In this document: positions 52,574 to 61,775 of the stretch, in pieces
How the letters are laid out: each line of letters opens with the position of its first letter
Numbering within the stretch: position 1 is the stretch's first letter
From: UBA964 sp037444685
GTDB taxonomy: Bacteria > Pseudomonadota > Gammaproteobacteria > Steroidobacterales > Steroidobacteraceae
Assembly: GCA_037444685.1 (NCBI GenBank)
Contig: JBBILX010000001.1
Coordinates: forward strand, 62,001 to 126,000
Length of the DNA: 64,000 bases
Direction: 5' to 3'
Position numbers and translations under genes: made by a program
The notes under the pieces: generated by a model
What the model was told of the DNA's origin: nothing
Database searches by the model: none
Seen by the model: the letters and a program-made list of their open reading frames with translations, nothing else

Positions 52574-54193
52574 ATGAGCTATCTGGCCTTGGCACGCCGC
52601 TGGCGGCCGCACCGATTCGAGGAACTGGTCGGCCAGGAGCACGTCGTGCGCGCCCTGGTCAACGCGCTCGACAGCCAGCGCGTGCATCACGCCTTCCTGT
52701 TCACGGGCACGCGCGGCGTCGGCAAGACGACGATCGCGCGCATATTCGCCAAGTGCCTCAACTGCGAGCAGGGGGTCAGCGCGAGGCCCTGCGGGGTCTG
52801 CAGCGCCTGCCGCGAGGTCGACGAAGGCCGCTTCATCGATCTGATCGAGGTGGACGCAGCGTCGCGCACCAAGGTCGATGATACGCGTGAACTGCTCGAC
52901 AACGTGCAGTACGCGCCGACGCGCGGTCGCTACAAGGTGTATCTGATCGACGAGGTGCACATGCTGTCGACCAGCTCGTTCAACGCGCTGCTGAAGACGC
53001 TCGAGGAGCCGCCACCGCACGTCAAGTTCCTGCTCGCAACGACCGATCCGCAGAAGCTGCCGGCAACAGTGCTGTCCCGCTGTCTGCAGTTCAACCTCAA
53101 GAGGCTGCCCGTCACGCAGATCTTGGAGCGCCTGCGGCAGATACTCGAGAAGGAATCCATCTCGTTCGAGGCGCCGGGCCTGCGGCTGGTCGCCGAAGCG
53201 GCCGACGGCAGCCTCCGCGACGCGCTCTCCCTGCTCGACCAGCTGATCGCCTTCGGCGGCGGGCGGGTTGGTGAGGCCGAGGCCCGCGCCATGCTCGGCA
53301 CGGTGGATCGCGGCCACGTAGTCGAGCTCGTGCGCCGTCTCGCCGCGGGCGATGGCGCCGCGCTGCTCGACTTCGCCCGCTCGCTCGAGCAATGGGCACC
53401 CGACTATGCGCAGATGCTCGACGCCGTGGCCGGCCTGATCGCGCGGATCGCGCTCTGCCAGGCGGTGCCCGACGCGGCGGGCGACGAGAGCTACCCGGCG
53501 GACCTGCTGCATTCGCTCGCGCGGACGCTGACGCCCGAGGACGCCCAGCTCTACTACCAGATCGCGATCCTCGGGCGACGGGACCTCGCGCACGCCCCCA
53601 ATGCACAGATCGGTTTCGAGATGACGCTGCTGCGCATGCTCGCGTTTCGCCCGCCCGGCGCTGAAGCCGATGCGCTGCGCGCCGGCATCACCGGCGAGGG
53701 CCGCAAGGCCGCGCAACCTCCCGTGACGGGCGCTGCCGCTTCTGCGCCCGGGGCGGCCGCGCCGGGCTCTCTGCCGGCTGGTGCGCTGCCCAGCGATGGC
53801 GCCGGCTGGGCCAAACTCCTGCCGCGGCTGGAGCTTGGCGGGGCCGCGCGTCAGCTCGGCGCGCATTGCGCGTGGCTTGGCGTCGAGAACGGCACGGTGC
53901 GGCTCGCGCTCGAGCCGCGTCACCAGCACCTGCGCACGCGCGCGCTCGAGGAAAAGCTCGCGCAGGCCCTGTCGCGTCATGCGGGCGCCACGCTGCGTCT
54001 CGAGATCGTGAGCGGTGCGGCGCCGATCGAGACTCCGGCCGAGGCGCGCGAGCGCGCTGCCGACGAGGAACTCGAGGCCGCGCGGCGCTCGCTGGCCGAG
54101 GACCCGACGGTTCGCGGGCTTCAGGACCGTTTCGGCGCGGTGCTGCAGACCGACAGCGTGCGTCCGCATCGCGGGCCGCGTTCCCCCTCCTGA
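52574..54193 (+). CDS. dnaX: DNA polymerase III subunit gamma/tau
   Basis: Clamp-loader ATPase. 539 aa. Starts MSYLALARRWRPHRFEELVG. Walker A is FTGTRGVGKTTIARIFAKCL, zinc site CLNCEQGVSARPCGVCSAC, Walker B VYLIDEVHMLSTSSFNALLK and sensor ATTDPQKLP. The tau-specific C-terminus is shortish, with an Ala/Pro-rich linker at about 375-410. No obvious slippery run for a gamma frameshift is seen. It starts an operon with ybaB and recR. Confidence 0.97.
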   Translation: MSYLALARRWRPHRFEELVGQEHVVRALVNALDSQRVHHAFLFTGTRGVGKTTIARIFAKCLNCEQGVSARPCGVCSACREVDEGRFIDLIEVDAASRTKVDDTRELLDNVQYAPTRGRYKVYLIDEVHMLSTSSFNALLKTLEEPPPHVKFLLATTDPQKLPATVLSRCLQFNLKRLPVTQILERLRQILEKESISFEAPGLRLVAEAADGSLRDALSLLDQLIAFGGGRVGEAEARAMLGTVDRGHVVELVRRLAAGDGAALLDFARSLEQWAPDYAQMLDAVAGLIARIALCQAVPDAAGDESYPADLLHSLARTLTPEDAQLYYQIAILGRRDLAHAPNAQIGFEMTLLRMLAFRPPGAEADALRAGITGEGRKAAQPPVTGAAASAPGAAAPGSLPAGALPSDGAGWAKLLPRLELGGAARQLGAHCAWLGVENGTVRLALEPRHQHLRTRALEEKLAQALSRHAGATLRLEIVSGAAPIETPAEARERAADEELEAARRSLAEDPTVRGLQDRFGAVLQTDSVRPHRGPRSPS

Positions 54194-54218
54194 TCAGATC
54201 CGGCGCGAGGACATCGCA

Positions 54219-54539
54219 GTGAGCAACTTTGGCAACATGATGAAGCAGGCCCAGGCACTCCAGCGCAGCATGGAGAAAATGCAGCAGGAGATCGCCGAGA
54301 TGGAGATTGTCGGCGAGGCGGGTGGCGGCATGGTCAAGGTGACCCTGAACGGCCGGCATGAGGCGCGTCGTGTGCAGATCGAGCCCGCTGCCATCGGTGA
54401 CGATCGCGAGATGCTCGAGGACCTGATCGCCGCGGCCATCAACGACGCCGTTCGCAAGGTCGAGGCGCGCACTCACGAGAAGATGTCGGGTCTCATGTCC
54501 GGCATGAAGCTGCCGCCCGGTATGAAGCTGCCGTTCTGA
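54219..54539 (+). CDS. ybaB: Nucleoid-associated protein YbaB/EbfC
   Basis: Small DNA-binding protein, 106 aa from a GTG at 54219 (VSNFGNMMKQAQALQRSMEK). Coiled-coil N-terminus, then GGGMVKVTLNGRHEARRVQI and LEDLIAAAINDAVRKVEA. The C-terminus carries the repeat MSGMKLPPGMKLPF. It sits between dnaX and recR as usual. Confidence 0.95.
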   Translation: MSNFGNMMKQAQALQRSMEKMQQEIAEMEIVGEAGGGMVKVTLNGRHEARRVQIEPAAIGDDREMLEDLIAAAINDAVRKVEARTHEKMSGLMSGMKLPPGMKLPF

Positions 54540-54570
54540 GCGGCACGCCACCGCCATTGCACGTGCCGCC

Positions 54571-55170
54571 TTGAAGCATTCTCCCGCCCTTGGCCGCCTG
54601 ATCGAGGCGCTGCGCAGCCTGCCCGGCGTCGGACCGAAGACGGCGCAGCGGATGGCCTTCCATCTGCTGCTGCAGGGCAGAGGGGCCGCGCGCGGACTCG
54701 CGTCTGCGATCGACGCGGCGCTCGAGTCGGTGCACGGCTGCCGCCGCTGCCGGATGCTCACCGAGGGTGATCTGTGCTCGATCTGCGCGACCCCGTCGCG
54801 CGATGCGAGCCTGCTCTGCGTCGTCGAGTCACCGGCAGACGTCGTGGCCATCGAGCACTCGGCCGGCTACCTGGGTCGGTACTTCGTCCTGATGGGCCAC
54901 CTGTCGCCGCTCGATGGGATCGGCCCCGATCAGCTCGGCATCCGCGACCTCGAGGCACTGCTCGATGCGGGCGAGGTCCGCGAGCTGATCCTGGCGACGA
55001 ATCCGACCGTCGAAGGTGAGGCCACGGCGCACTTCTTGTCCGAGATCGCCCGCGAGCGCGGCCTGCGCGCATCACGCATCGCGCATGGTGTGCCGATCGG
55101 CGGCGAGCTCGAGTACATCGACGGCGGCACGCTGGCCCGGGCGCTCGCGGGTCGTCAGGCGATCGGCTGA
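54571..55170 (+). CDS. recR: Recombination mediator RecR
   Basis: Ring-forming partner of RecF/RecO for loading RecA. 199 aa from a TTG at 54571, the only suitable start before LIEALRSLPGVGPKTAQRMA. The helix-hairpin-helix is followed by the zinc finger CRRCRMLTEGDLCSIC. The Toprim domain is LLCVVESPADVVAIEHSAGY, FVLMGHLSPLDGIGPDQLGI. The C-terminus SRIAHGVPIGGELEYIDGGT is typical. Confidence 0.96.
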   Translation: MKHSPALGRLIEALRSLPGVGPKTAQRMAFHLLLQGRGAARGLASAIDAALESVHGCRRCRMLTEGDLCSICATPSRDASLLCVVESPADVVAIEHSAGYLGRYFVLMGHLSPLDGIGPDQLGIRDLEALLDAGEVRELILATNPTVEGEATAHFLSEIARERGLRASRIAHGVPIGGELEYIDGGTLARALAGRQAIG

Positions 55171-55179
55171 TAGCCGCGC

Positions 55180-56082
55180 TCAGCGCGGCCGTGCCGCAGC
55201 CAGGTCCTCGAACAACCGCCGCAGCCGGCGGTAGCTCTCATAGCGACGCGCGTCGAGTACGCCGGATTCGGTCGCTGCGATCACCGCGCAGCCCGGTTCG
55301 CGCAGGTGCCTGCAGTCGAGGAAGCGGCAGCCCAGCGCGAGTCGATCAATTTCGACGAAGCCGAGACTGCGCGGTTCGAGCGCGTCGATTGCCGGCGCGA
55401 AGTCACGCACTCCGGGCGAGTCGATCAGTGCGCCGCCGCCGGGAAGGTCATAGAGGCGCGAGGCGGTCGTGGTGTGCCGGCCCTCGCGATCTCGCGTCAG
55501 GGAATTCGTCGCGATCTGCACGCCTGGCAGCAGGGTGCTGACCAGTGAGGACTTGCCGACACCGCTCTGGCCGACCAGCACGCCGGTCTGGCCGCGCAAT
55601 GCGGCGGCGAGTCCCGCGACGCTCCCGGGCCGATCACGACGGCACTCGAGCAACGGATAGCCGGCTTGGGCGTACGGCTCGAGTGCGTTCCGCAGTTCGG
55701 TGCGGCCGGCCAGGTCGGCCTTGTTCAGCAGCACCACCGCGCTGATGGCCGAGGAGGCCGCGGCGGCCAGATACCGATCGATCACGAACAGGTCGGGCGG
55801 AGGCTCGGGCGCGACGACCGCGACGAGCAGGCTGATGTTCGCGACGACGGGCTCGGTGCGGCCGCGGGAGTCGGTTCGGTAGAGCGTGCCGCGTCGCGGC
55901 AGCACCTCGACGACGTGGGTCTCGTCGTGACGCGTGTCGTGCTCGCAGAGCACGCGGTCGCCGCAGACGATATCGAGCTGTCGGCCCCGCGGACGTGCCT
56001 CGCGGATGACGCCGCCGGCGGCGCGCACGAGCACGTGGTGGCCAAATGCGGCGATGACCTGAGCCTCGAGGGTGGCGGCCAT
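55180..56082 (-). CDS. rsgA: Ribosome small-subunit GTPase RsgA
   Basis: Circularly permuted GTPase in late 30S maturation. 300 aa. N-terminal OB fold (RGRQLDIVCGDRVLCEHD). The permuted G motifs appear as LLNKADLAGR (G4), then GQSGVGKSSLVSTLLPG (G1) and LIDSPGVRDF (G3). The C-terminal zinc site is CRFLDCRHLREPGCAV. It is convergent with recR, overlapping nothing, and divergent from orn with 48 bases between. Confidence 0.96.
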   Translation of the reverse strand: MAATLEAQVIAAFGHHVLVRAAGGVIREARPRGRQLDIVCGDRVLCEHDTRHDETHVVEVLPRRGTLYRTDSRGRTEPVVANISLLVAVVAPEPPPDLFVIDRYLAAAASSAISAVVLLNKADLAGRTELRNALEPYAQAGYPLLECRRDRPGSVAGLAAALRGQTGVLVGQSGVGKSSLVSTLLPGVQIATNSLTRDREGRHTTTASRLYDLPGGGALIDSPGVRDFAPAIDALEPRSLGFVEIDRLALGCRFLDCRHLREPGCAVIAATESGVLDARRYESYRRLRRLFEDLAAARPR

Positions 56083-56088
56083 GGCCGC

Positions 56089-56122
56089 AGTAGACCAGAG
56101 CGGCCGGTCCCTCTGCTAGACT
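56089..56122. promoter_or_regulatory. Divergent extended -10 elements of rsgA and orn
   Basis: The 48-base gap has reverse-strand TGGTCTACT, whose -10 TCTACT (56094-56089) is 6 bases from the rsgA ATG, and forward TGCTAGACT, whose -10 TAGACT (56117-56122) is 8 bases from the orn ATG. Both are extended -10 forms and neither gene has a Shine-Dalgarno, so both mRNAs look leaderless. Confidence 0.45.
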
Positions 56123-56130
56123 CGCGCGCC

Positions 56131-56703
56131 ATGCCGAGCCGGGACCTGCTGGTCTGGATCGATCTAGAGATGACGGGTCTCTCTCCGGACCAGGACGTCG
56201 TGATCGAAATCGCCACGCTGCTGACCAATCGCGACCTCGAGATCGTCGCCGAAGGCCCCGTGATCGCCATTCACCATCCCGACGAGGTGCTCGATCGCAT
56301 GGACGCCTGGAACCGCCGGCAGCATGGCGGCTCCGGTCTGCTCGCGCGTGTGCGTGCGAGCGACCTCGACACGGCGGCGGCCGAGGCTGCCACGCTCGCT
56401 TTCCTCTCGACTCACGTCGAGCCCGGCAGCTCGCCGATGTGCGGCAACTCGATCTGTCAGGACCGGCGCTTCCTCGCGCGCCACATGCCGAGGCTCGAGG
56501 CATTCTTCCACTATCGCAACCTCGACGTCAGCACTCTGAAGGAACTGGCCCGACGCTGGGCACCCGAGGTGCTCGCCGGCGTCAAGAAGTCGGATGCCCA
56601 TCTCGCGCTCGAGGACATTCGCGATTCGGTGCGCGAGCTGCGGCACTACCGCGACGCAATGTTCGCCCCCATCTGCCGACGCAGCGCAGAGCCGGCGCCC
56701 TGA
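56131..56703 (+). CDS. orn: Oligoribonuclease
   Basis: DEDDh exonuclease that degrades 2-5 nt RNAs, including pGpG from cyclic-di-GMP breakdown. 190 aa from the ATG at 56131. The DEDDh ligands are in LVWIDLEMTGLSPDQDVVIE, SMCGNSICQDRRFL-type CGNSICQDRRFLARHMP, and KSDAHLALEDIRDSVREL. Divergent from rsgA, a pairing common in gammaproteobacteria. Confidence 0.96.
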   Translation: MPSRDLLVWIDLEMTGLSPDQDVVIEIATLLTNRDLEIVAEGPVIAIHHPDEVLDRMDAWNRRQHGGSGLLARVRASDLDTAAAEAATLAFLSTHVEPGSSPMCGNSICQDRRFLARHMPRLEAFFHYRNLDVSTLKELARRWAPEVLAGVKKSDAHLALEDIRDSVRELRHYRDAMFAPICRRSAEPAP

Positions 56704-56726
56704 GGGCGCCGCGGGTGCTCAGTGCC

Positions 56727-59159
56727 TCATTCTCTCTCGAGCGGGTGACTCCCGGCCGCCACGCCCGAGGCGCCTGCGGCGAGGAACATCCAGGTCTCGA
56801 TGACCGTGTCGGGGTTCAGCGAGATGCTCTCGATGCCCTGCTCGACGAGCCAGAGGGCGAGATCGGGGTGGTCGGAGGGCCCTTGGCCGCAGATCCCGAC
56901 GTACTTGCCGGCGCGTCGACAGGCGGCGATGGCCATCGCGAGCATCGCCTTGACGGCCTCGTCGCGCTCATCGAAGAGGTGGGCGATCACGGCAGAGTCG
57001 CGGTCGAGTCCGAGCGTCAGCTGGGTCATGTCGTTGGAGCCGATCGACATGCCGTCGAAGTACTCCAGGTAGCGATCGGCGAGCAGCGCGTTGGTCGGCA
57101 GTTCGCACATCATCACCACCCTGAGTCCGTTCTGGCCGCGTGCGAGACCGTTCGCAGCCAGCAGGTCGGTGACGGTCCGCGCTTCCTCGAGCGTGCGCAC
57201 GAACGGCACCATGACCCAGACGTTCGCCAGACCCATCTCGTCGCGGACGCGGCGCAGCGCACGGCATTCGAGTTCGAAACACGGCCGGAAGTCGCGGTCG
57301 ATGTAACGCGCCGCGCCGCGGAACCCGAGCATCGGATTCTCCTCGGCGGGTTCATAGAGCCGCCCGCCGATGAGGTTTGCGTACTCATTGGACTTGAAGT
57401 CAGACAGGCGCACGATGACGGGCTCGGGGGAAAATGCGGCGGCGATCTGCGCAATACCCTCGGCCAGCTTCTCAACATAGAACTCGACAGGACCCGAATA
57501 GCCTGCCATCTGTGCGCGCGCCAGTTCGCGCGTCTCGGCGTCGAGCCTGTCGAACTCCAGCAGTGCGCGCGGATGCACGCCAATCATGCGGTTGATGATG
57601 AACTCGAGCCGGGCGAGACCGACGCCGTGGTTCGGGATCGAGGCGAAGTCGAAGGCGCGGTCCGGGTTGCCGACGTTCATCATGATCTTGACCGGAGGAG
57701 GCGGCAGGGCGTCGAGTTCGATCTGGCGTTGCTCGTACGCGAGGCAGCCCTCGTAAACGTAACCGGTATCGCCCTCGGCGCACGAGACCGTCACGTCCTG
57801 GCCCTCACGGATCGCCTCCGTTGCATTGCCGCAGCCTACGACGGCCGGGATGCCGAGTTCACGGGCGATGATGGCCGCATGACAGGTGCGTCCTCCGCGG
57901 TTGGTGACGATGGCCGCGGCGCGCTTCATGACGGGTTCCCAGTCCGGATCGGTCATGTCGGCGACCAGCACGTCGCCGGCCTGGACGCGCGCCATCTCTG
58001 CAGCGTCGCGGATCACGCGGGCGGATCCAGCGCCGATACGCTGGCCGATGCTGCGTCCCGTGGCGAGTACGCGCGAGCGGTCCTTGAGCGTGAAGCGCTG
58101 AATGCTGCGACCCGCGCGGCTCTGCACTGTCTCGGGACGTGCCTGCAGGATCATGATCTCGCCGGTCTCGCCATCGCGTGCCCACTCGATGTCCATCGGC
58201 TGGCCGTAGTGCTGCTCGATGATCAGGGCTTGTCGGGCGAGTGTGATCAGGTCCGCGTCGCCGATGCAGAATCGCTGACGATCGGCCGGCGGAACCTCGA
58301 CCGTGCGCACACGCTCGCCAGAGCCCGGTTCGCCGTAGACCATGCGGGTCGCCTTGGCGCCGAGGTTGCGGCGCAGGATCGCGTGCTTGCCGGCGCGCAA
58401 CGCCGGTTTGTAGACGTAGAACTCGTCGGGATTGACGGCGCCCTGCACGACGGTCTCCCCGAGCCCGTAGGAGGCTGTAATGAAGACGACGTCGCGGAAG
58501 CCGGAGTCGGTATCGAGCGTGAACATCACGCCGCTCGCGCCGAGATCGGAGCGCACCATGTACTGTACGCCCGCGGACAACGCCACGAGGGAGTGGTCGA
58601 AGCCCTGGTGCACGCGGTAGGCGATGGCACGGTCGTTGAACAGCGAAGCGAACACCTCGTGCATCGCGGTCAGCACCGCCTGCTCGCCGCGCACGTTCAG
58701 GAAGGTTTCCTGCTGGCCTGCGAAGGAGGCCTCCGGAAGATCCTCGGCCGTCGCGGAGGAGCGAACCGCCACGGCGATGTCGCGACCGCCTGCCATGCGC
58801 CGGAACTGTGCGAGCACGGCCTGTTCGAGCGCCGGCGGAAAGGGCGTGTCGAGGATCCAGCGCCGGATGCGCGCACCCGTGGCCGCCAGCGCGGTCACGT
58901 CATCGACGTCGAGCGTCGCGAGCGCTGCGCGGATCCGCTCGTCGAGTCCACCCTGTCGAAGGAACTCGCGGTAGGCCGCGGCGGTCGTCGCGAAACCGCC
59001 GGGGACCTTGACCCCAAGCCGCGCCAGCTGGCCGATCATCTCGCCGATCGACGCGTTCTTGCCACCGACGCGTTCGACATCGCCGATCTGCAGACGCTCG
59101 AAAGGGAGCACGTAATCGGGATCCGAACCAGCCGGCACACGGGGGGAGAATTCGGACAT
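56727..59159 (-). CDS. ppsA: Phosphoenolpyruvate synthase
   Basis: Gluconeogenic enzyme making PEP from pyruvate and ATP. 810 aa from the ATG at 59159 (MSEFSPRV). The N-terminal ATP-binding domain has VGGKNASIGEMIGQLARLGV and AVRSSATAEDLPEASFAGQQ. The phosphohistidine domain has NRGGRTCHAAIIARELGIPA. The C-terminal PEP barrel has GLARLEFIINRMIGVHPRAL and IGSNDMTQLTLGLDRDS, then GICGQGPSDHPDLALWL. Divergent from its regulator ppsR. Confidence 0.97.
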   Translation of the reverse strand: MSEFSPRVPAGSDPDYVLPFERLQIGDVERVGGKNASIGEMIGQLARLGVKVPGGFATTAAAYREFLRQGGLDERIRAALATLDVDDVTALAATGARIRRWILDTPFPPALEQAVLAQFRRMAGGRDIAVAVRSSATAEDLPEASFAGQQETFLNVRGEQAVLTAMHEVFASLFNDRAIAYRVHQGFDHSLVALSAGVQYMVRSDLGASGVMFTLDTDSGFRDVVFITASYGLGETVVQGAVNPDEFYVYKPALRAGKHAILRRNLGAKATRMVYGEPGSGERVRTVEVPPADRQRFCIGDADLITLARQALIIEQHYGQPMDIEWARDGETGEIMILQARPETVQSRAGRSIQRFTLKDRSRVLATGRSIGQRIGAGSARVIRDAAEMARVQAGDVLVADMTDPDWEPVMKRAAAIVTNRGGRTCHAAIIARELGIPAVVGCGNATEAIREGQDVTVSCAEGDTGYVYEGCLAYEQRQIELDALPPPPVKIMMNVGNPDRAFDFASIPNHGVGLARLEFIINRMIGVHPRALLEFDRLDAETRELARAQMAGYSGPVEFYVEKLAEGIAQIAAAFSPEPVIVRLSDFKSNEYANLIGGRLYEPAEENPMLGFRGAARYIDRDFRPCFELECRALRRVRDEMGLANVWVMVPFVRTLEEARTVTDLLAANGLARGQNGLRVVMMCELPTNALLADRYLEYFDGMSIGSNDMTQLTLGLDRDSAVIAHLFDERDEAVKAMLAMAIAACRRAGKYVGICGQGPSDHPDLALWLVEQGIESISLNPDTVIETWMFLAAGASGVAAGSHPLERE

Positions 59160-59254
59160 CGTATGGCACTCCACTAGAGCCTGCGGCCGGCTCCTCGAGC
59201 CCTTGCCGCGCTGAAGACATGGTGAAACACTGCAATGATGCCGAGGAGCGAAGC

Positions 59255-60076
59255 GTGAGCAGGAGAACCGTGTTCTTCGTGTCGGATCAGACCGGCGTGA
59301 CGGCCGAGACGATGGGGCACAGCCTGCTGACGCAGTTCGAGAACGAGGAGTTCAGGCAAGTCACTTTGCCATTTGTATCCACCGTTGACAAGGCGGAGGA
59401 GGCCGTCAGACGCATCGACCAAGCAGCGGCGGAGTCGGGGCTCAAGCCGATCATCTTCGGCACTCTCGTGCAGGAAGAGATTCGCGAGATCGTAAAACGC
59501 AGCAATGCACTGTTCCTCGATTTCTTCGAACCCTTCGTCGGCGCGATCGAGCGCGAGCTCCAGGTGCGCTCGACGCATCGTCCGGGCCGAGCGCACGGGG
59601 TGCCCGACTCGTCCGCCTATACGGCGCGCATCGAAGCCACCAACTACGCGATGGCGAACGACGACGGCTCGGTTCGCGACTACGGGCGTGCCGACCTGAT
59701 CCTCGTCGGCGTGTCGCGGTCGGGGAAGACCCCAACCTGCCTTTACATGGCTCTTCACTACGGCGTCTTCGCGGCCAACTACCCGCTCACCGACGACGAT
59801 CTCGAGCACGCCACGCTGCCCCGGGTCCTTCAGCCGTATCGCTCGCGTCTGTATGGATTGACTATACGACCCGAAAGGCTGCAGCAGATCCGGCAGGAGC
59901 GGCGGCCGGATAGCCGCTACGCGTCGCTCCAGCAGGTGCAATACGAGGTCAGGGCCGCCGAGGCGATGTTCCGCAAACACTCCGTCCCGTACATCAACAC
60001 GACTGACTGCTCCATCGAGGAGATCGCGAGCCGGATCATGCAGGCCACGGGCATCGAGCGACGCGTGCACTCATAG
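59255..60076 (+). CDS. ppsR: PEP synthase regulatory protein (PSRP, DUF299)
   Basis: Bifunctional kinase and pyrophosphorylase that inactivates and reactivates PpsA by phosphorylating a threonine near its catalytic histidine. 273 aa from a GTG at 59255, with GAGGAG (59243-59248) 6 bases upstream; the more upstream in-frame start at 59219 is unsupported. Features: RRTVFFVSDQTGVTAETMGH, the P-loop LILVGVSRSGKTPTCLYMAL and ANYPLTDDDLE. Divergent from ppsA, the classic arrangement. Confidence 0.95.
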   Translation: MSRRTVFFVSDQTGVTAETMGHSLLTQFENEEFRQVTLPFVSTVDKAEEAVRRIDQAAAESGLKPIIFGTLVQEEIREIVKRSNALFLDFFEPFVGAIERELQVRSTHRPGRAHGVPDSSAYTARIEATNYAMANDDGSVRDYGRADLILVGVSRSGKTPTCLYMALHYGVFAANYPLTDDDLEHATLPRVLQPYRSRLYGLTIRPERLQQIRQERRPDSRYASLQQVQYEVRAAEAMFRKHSVPYINTTDCSIEEIASRIMQATGIERRVHS

Positions 60077-60106
60077 AGAACGGCTCCACATCGGCGCCCG
60101 GATCGT

Positions 60107-60134
60107 TTGCCCGACTGCGTGGAAACGCTATAGT
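60107..60134 (+). promoter_or_regulatory. Promoter of yqiB-like gene, leaderless arrangement
   Basis: TTGCCC (60107-60112), a 16-base spacer and TATAGT (60129-60134); the ATG follows after 6 bases (60141), with no Shine-Dalgarno. This is the best -35/-10 pair among the leaderless-type starts in the window. Confidence 0.55.
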
Positions 60135-60140
60135 GGTCGC

Positions 60141-60590
60141 ATGACGAGTATCCACCCGATCAGTGACTGTCGGGCACCGAGCAGCTGGCGCGCGCGGCCC
60201 CGCAGCTTCGTGGCGCTGATGGGTCTGTACGAGAGCAATCATGTGCGGCTTGTGCAGCTGGCCGGCGACCTCCGCAAGCTGCCCGACGTCAGTCGCTCGG
60301 TCGTCGATGGAGACTGTGAACTGGTTCTCAGCGTCACGGATCGCACCCCTTACACCTGCGGCCTGAACCTGACCTACTGGCTCGACAGGCCCGGCGGCGA
60401 TCCGCGCGAGCCGGTGCCGGACATGCTGCTGCGTGTCTACCATGACGCGCGCGTGGTCGAGTGTGCGGGTTTCGCGGCCGGACGCACGCCGGTGGAGCGT
60501 GAACTCGATCAGCGCTGGGCGCGCAACGTCATGCTAAACAAATGGCTGGAGTACTGCATGGATCGCGGACACCGGTTCGTGCGGCGCTGA
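60141..60590 (+). CDS. DUF1249 family protein (YqiB-like)
   Basis: Conserved protein of unknown function, 149 aa. It matches the YqiB/DUF1249 pattern: FVALMGLYESNHVRLVQLAG, VVDGDCELVLSVTDRTPYTC, MLLRVYHDARVVECAGFAAG and NVMLNKWLEYCMDRGHRF. No signal peptide or membrane segment. In E. coli yqiB lies between nudF and cpdA; neither is here. A coiled-coil protein follows after 21 bases on the same strand. Confidence 0.88.
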   Translation: MTSIHPISDCRAPSSWRARPRSFVALMGLYESNHVRLVQLAGDLRKLPDVSRSVVDGDCELVLSVTDRTPYTCGLNLTYWLDRPGGDPREPVPDMLLRVYHDARVVECAGFAAGRTPVERELDQRWARNVMLNKWLEYCMDRGHRFVRR

Positions 60591-60611
60591 GAGCCATCTC
60601 CCCGCCACTCG

Positions 60612-61706
60612 ATGAGAGCCCTCAATCCGATCGAGATTGCGAAGCAGGCCCTGCTTCCCTCGCAGGACGACGAGGAGCAGCAGCGCATATTGCAGCTGTT
60701 TCGCAACCGTGCCGAGCTCAAGAAGGCCTATGTCGAGTTGCAGGACGAGGTCCACCGTCTGAAGGACCGGCTCAAGCAGCAGGAAGGCGCCACCGCGAGA
60801 GTCAGAGAGCTGCTCGAGCAGCTCGAAGACAGGCTGGGCACCATCGAGACGGGCTATCCGGCGCTGGTGTTTTACCAGCTGCGCCGCCTATGGCGACAGG
60901 GGTCGGACCTGCTGCGCGCATTCAGCGCCGATCTGGAGCGCCAGCACGTCGATCGGGAGCAGCGCCGGTTCCTCGCCGAGATCAACCAGAGGCAGTTTGC
61001 GCGACGCCAGCAGGCGGAGGCCCGGTTGCGCGAAGCAGAGGCTGCGGCGGCCGAGAGTGCGCGCAGCACCGGCGCTCTGGCGCGCACCGTAGAGTCGCTG
61101 AGTCGTCCGTGGCATCACTTCAGGCGGCGCAGACTCCAGGAGCAGCTCGCGGACGCCCGCAAGCGCGAGAGCGCCGCCCAGGCCGAGCTGGCCGACGCAC
61201 GCACCGAGCTGGAACGCATCCTGAGCGAGGCGGAGGTCCCTTTTCCCGGGCTATCGGTCGCCGCCCGGCGGGCCGTCAATGTCTCCGTGATCGCCTACGC
61301 GGAGGTTCTGGCGGAGCGGCTCGCGCGCACGCCGCTGCTGGCCCTGTCACGCGCCGCCGTATTGAGGCGCGAGCCCTCGGACGAATACGGCTCGCGCTCT
61401 GACTGCGAGGCGCTGATGGCCGACATCGCCCGTGCCCAGGCAGCACTGGCGAGGCGCGACAACCTCGCGCAGGACATACGCGCACGCGTCGAGCGCATCG
61501 CGCGCACCGTGGTCTACCGCGGCGAGGACGACACCGTGCCGGTGCCGGAATCGGTCGCGCTACCGGCCGGCGGCCCGTCGACGCGAGACTCGAATCTGCT
61601 CGGCCTCTCGCCGCCATCCCCCGAGCCCGCGTCAGCTGGCTCAGGGCGACCCCTGAACGTGCTCGGCGACGATCTCTGGGACGTATTCAAGGCGCTGCTG
61701 CGCTGA
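60612..61706 (+). CDS. Coiled-coil protein, unknown
   Basis: A 364-aa protein I do not recognise. A long heptad-rich region spans about residues 20-75 (RNRAELKKAYVELQDEVHRL) and again about 105-205, rich in Glu, Arg, Gln and Ala. A compact, more hydrophobic part around 210-250 (AARRAVNVSVIAYAEVLAER) is followed by another helical stretch. The C-terminus is a proline/serine-rich linker ending in a short amphipathic tail, LNVLGDDLWDVFKALLR. No signal or membrane helix. It follows the YqiB-like gene and may be a cytosolic scaffold. Confidence 0.75.
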   Translation: MRALNPIEIAKQALLPSQDDEEQQRILQLFRNRAELKKAYVELQDEVHRLKDRLKQQEGATARVRELLEQLEDRLGTIETGYPALVFYQLRRLWRQGSDLLRAFSADLERQHVDREQRRFLAEINQRQFARRQQAEARLREAEAAAAESARSTGALARTVESLSRPWHHFRRRRLQEQLADARKRESAAQAELADARTELERILSEAEVPFPGLSVAARRAVNVSVIAYAEVLAERLARTPLLALSRAAVLRREPSDEYGSRSDCEALMADIARAQAALARRDNLAQDIRARVERIARTVVYRGEDDTVPVPESVALPAGGPSTRDSNLLGLSPPSPEPASAGSGRPLNVLGDDLWDVFKALLR

Positions 61707-61775
61707 GCCATTGCCTCCGAGACGCGCAGGCCCAGGTCTCGAAGCGACGGGGCAGACCCCTGCCGGCCGATCGCG

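Noticed and set aside
56439..59177. Long forward open frame of about 900 codons
   Set aside because: It lies opposite ppsA, whose motifs are complete, and its composition is that of a reverse-complement shadow.
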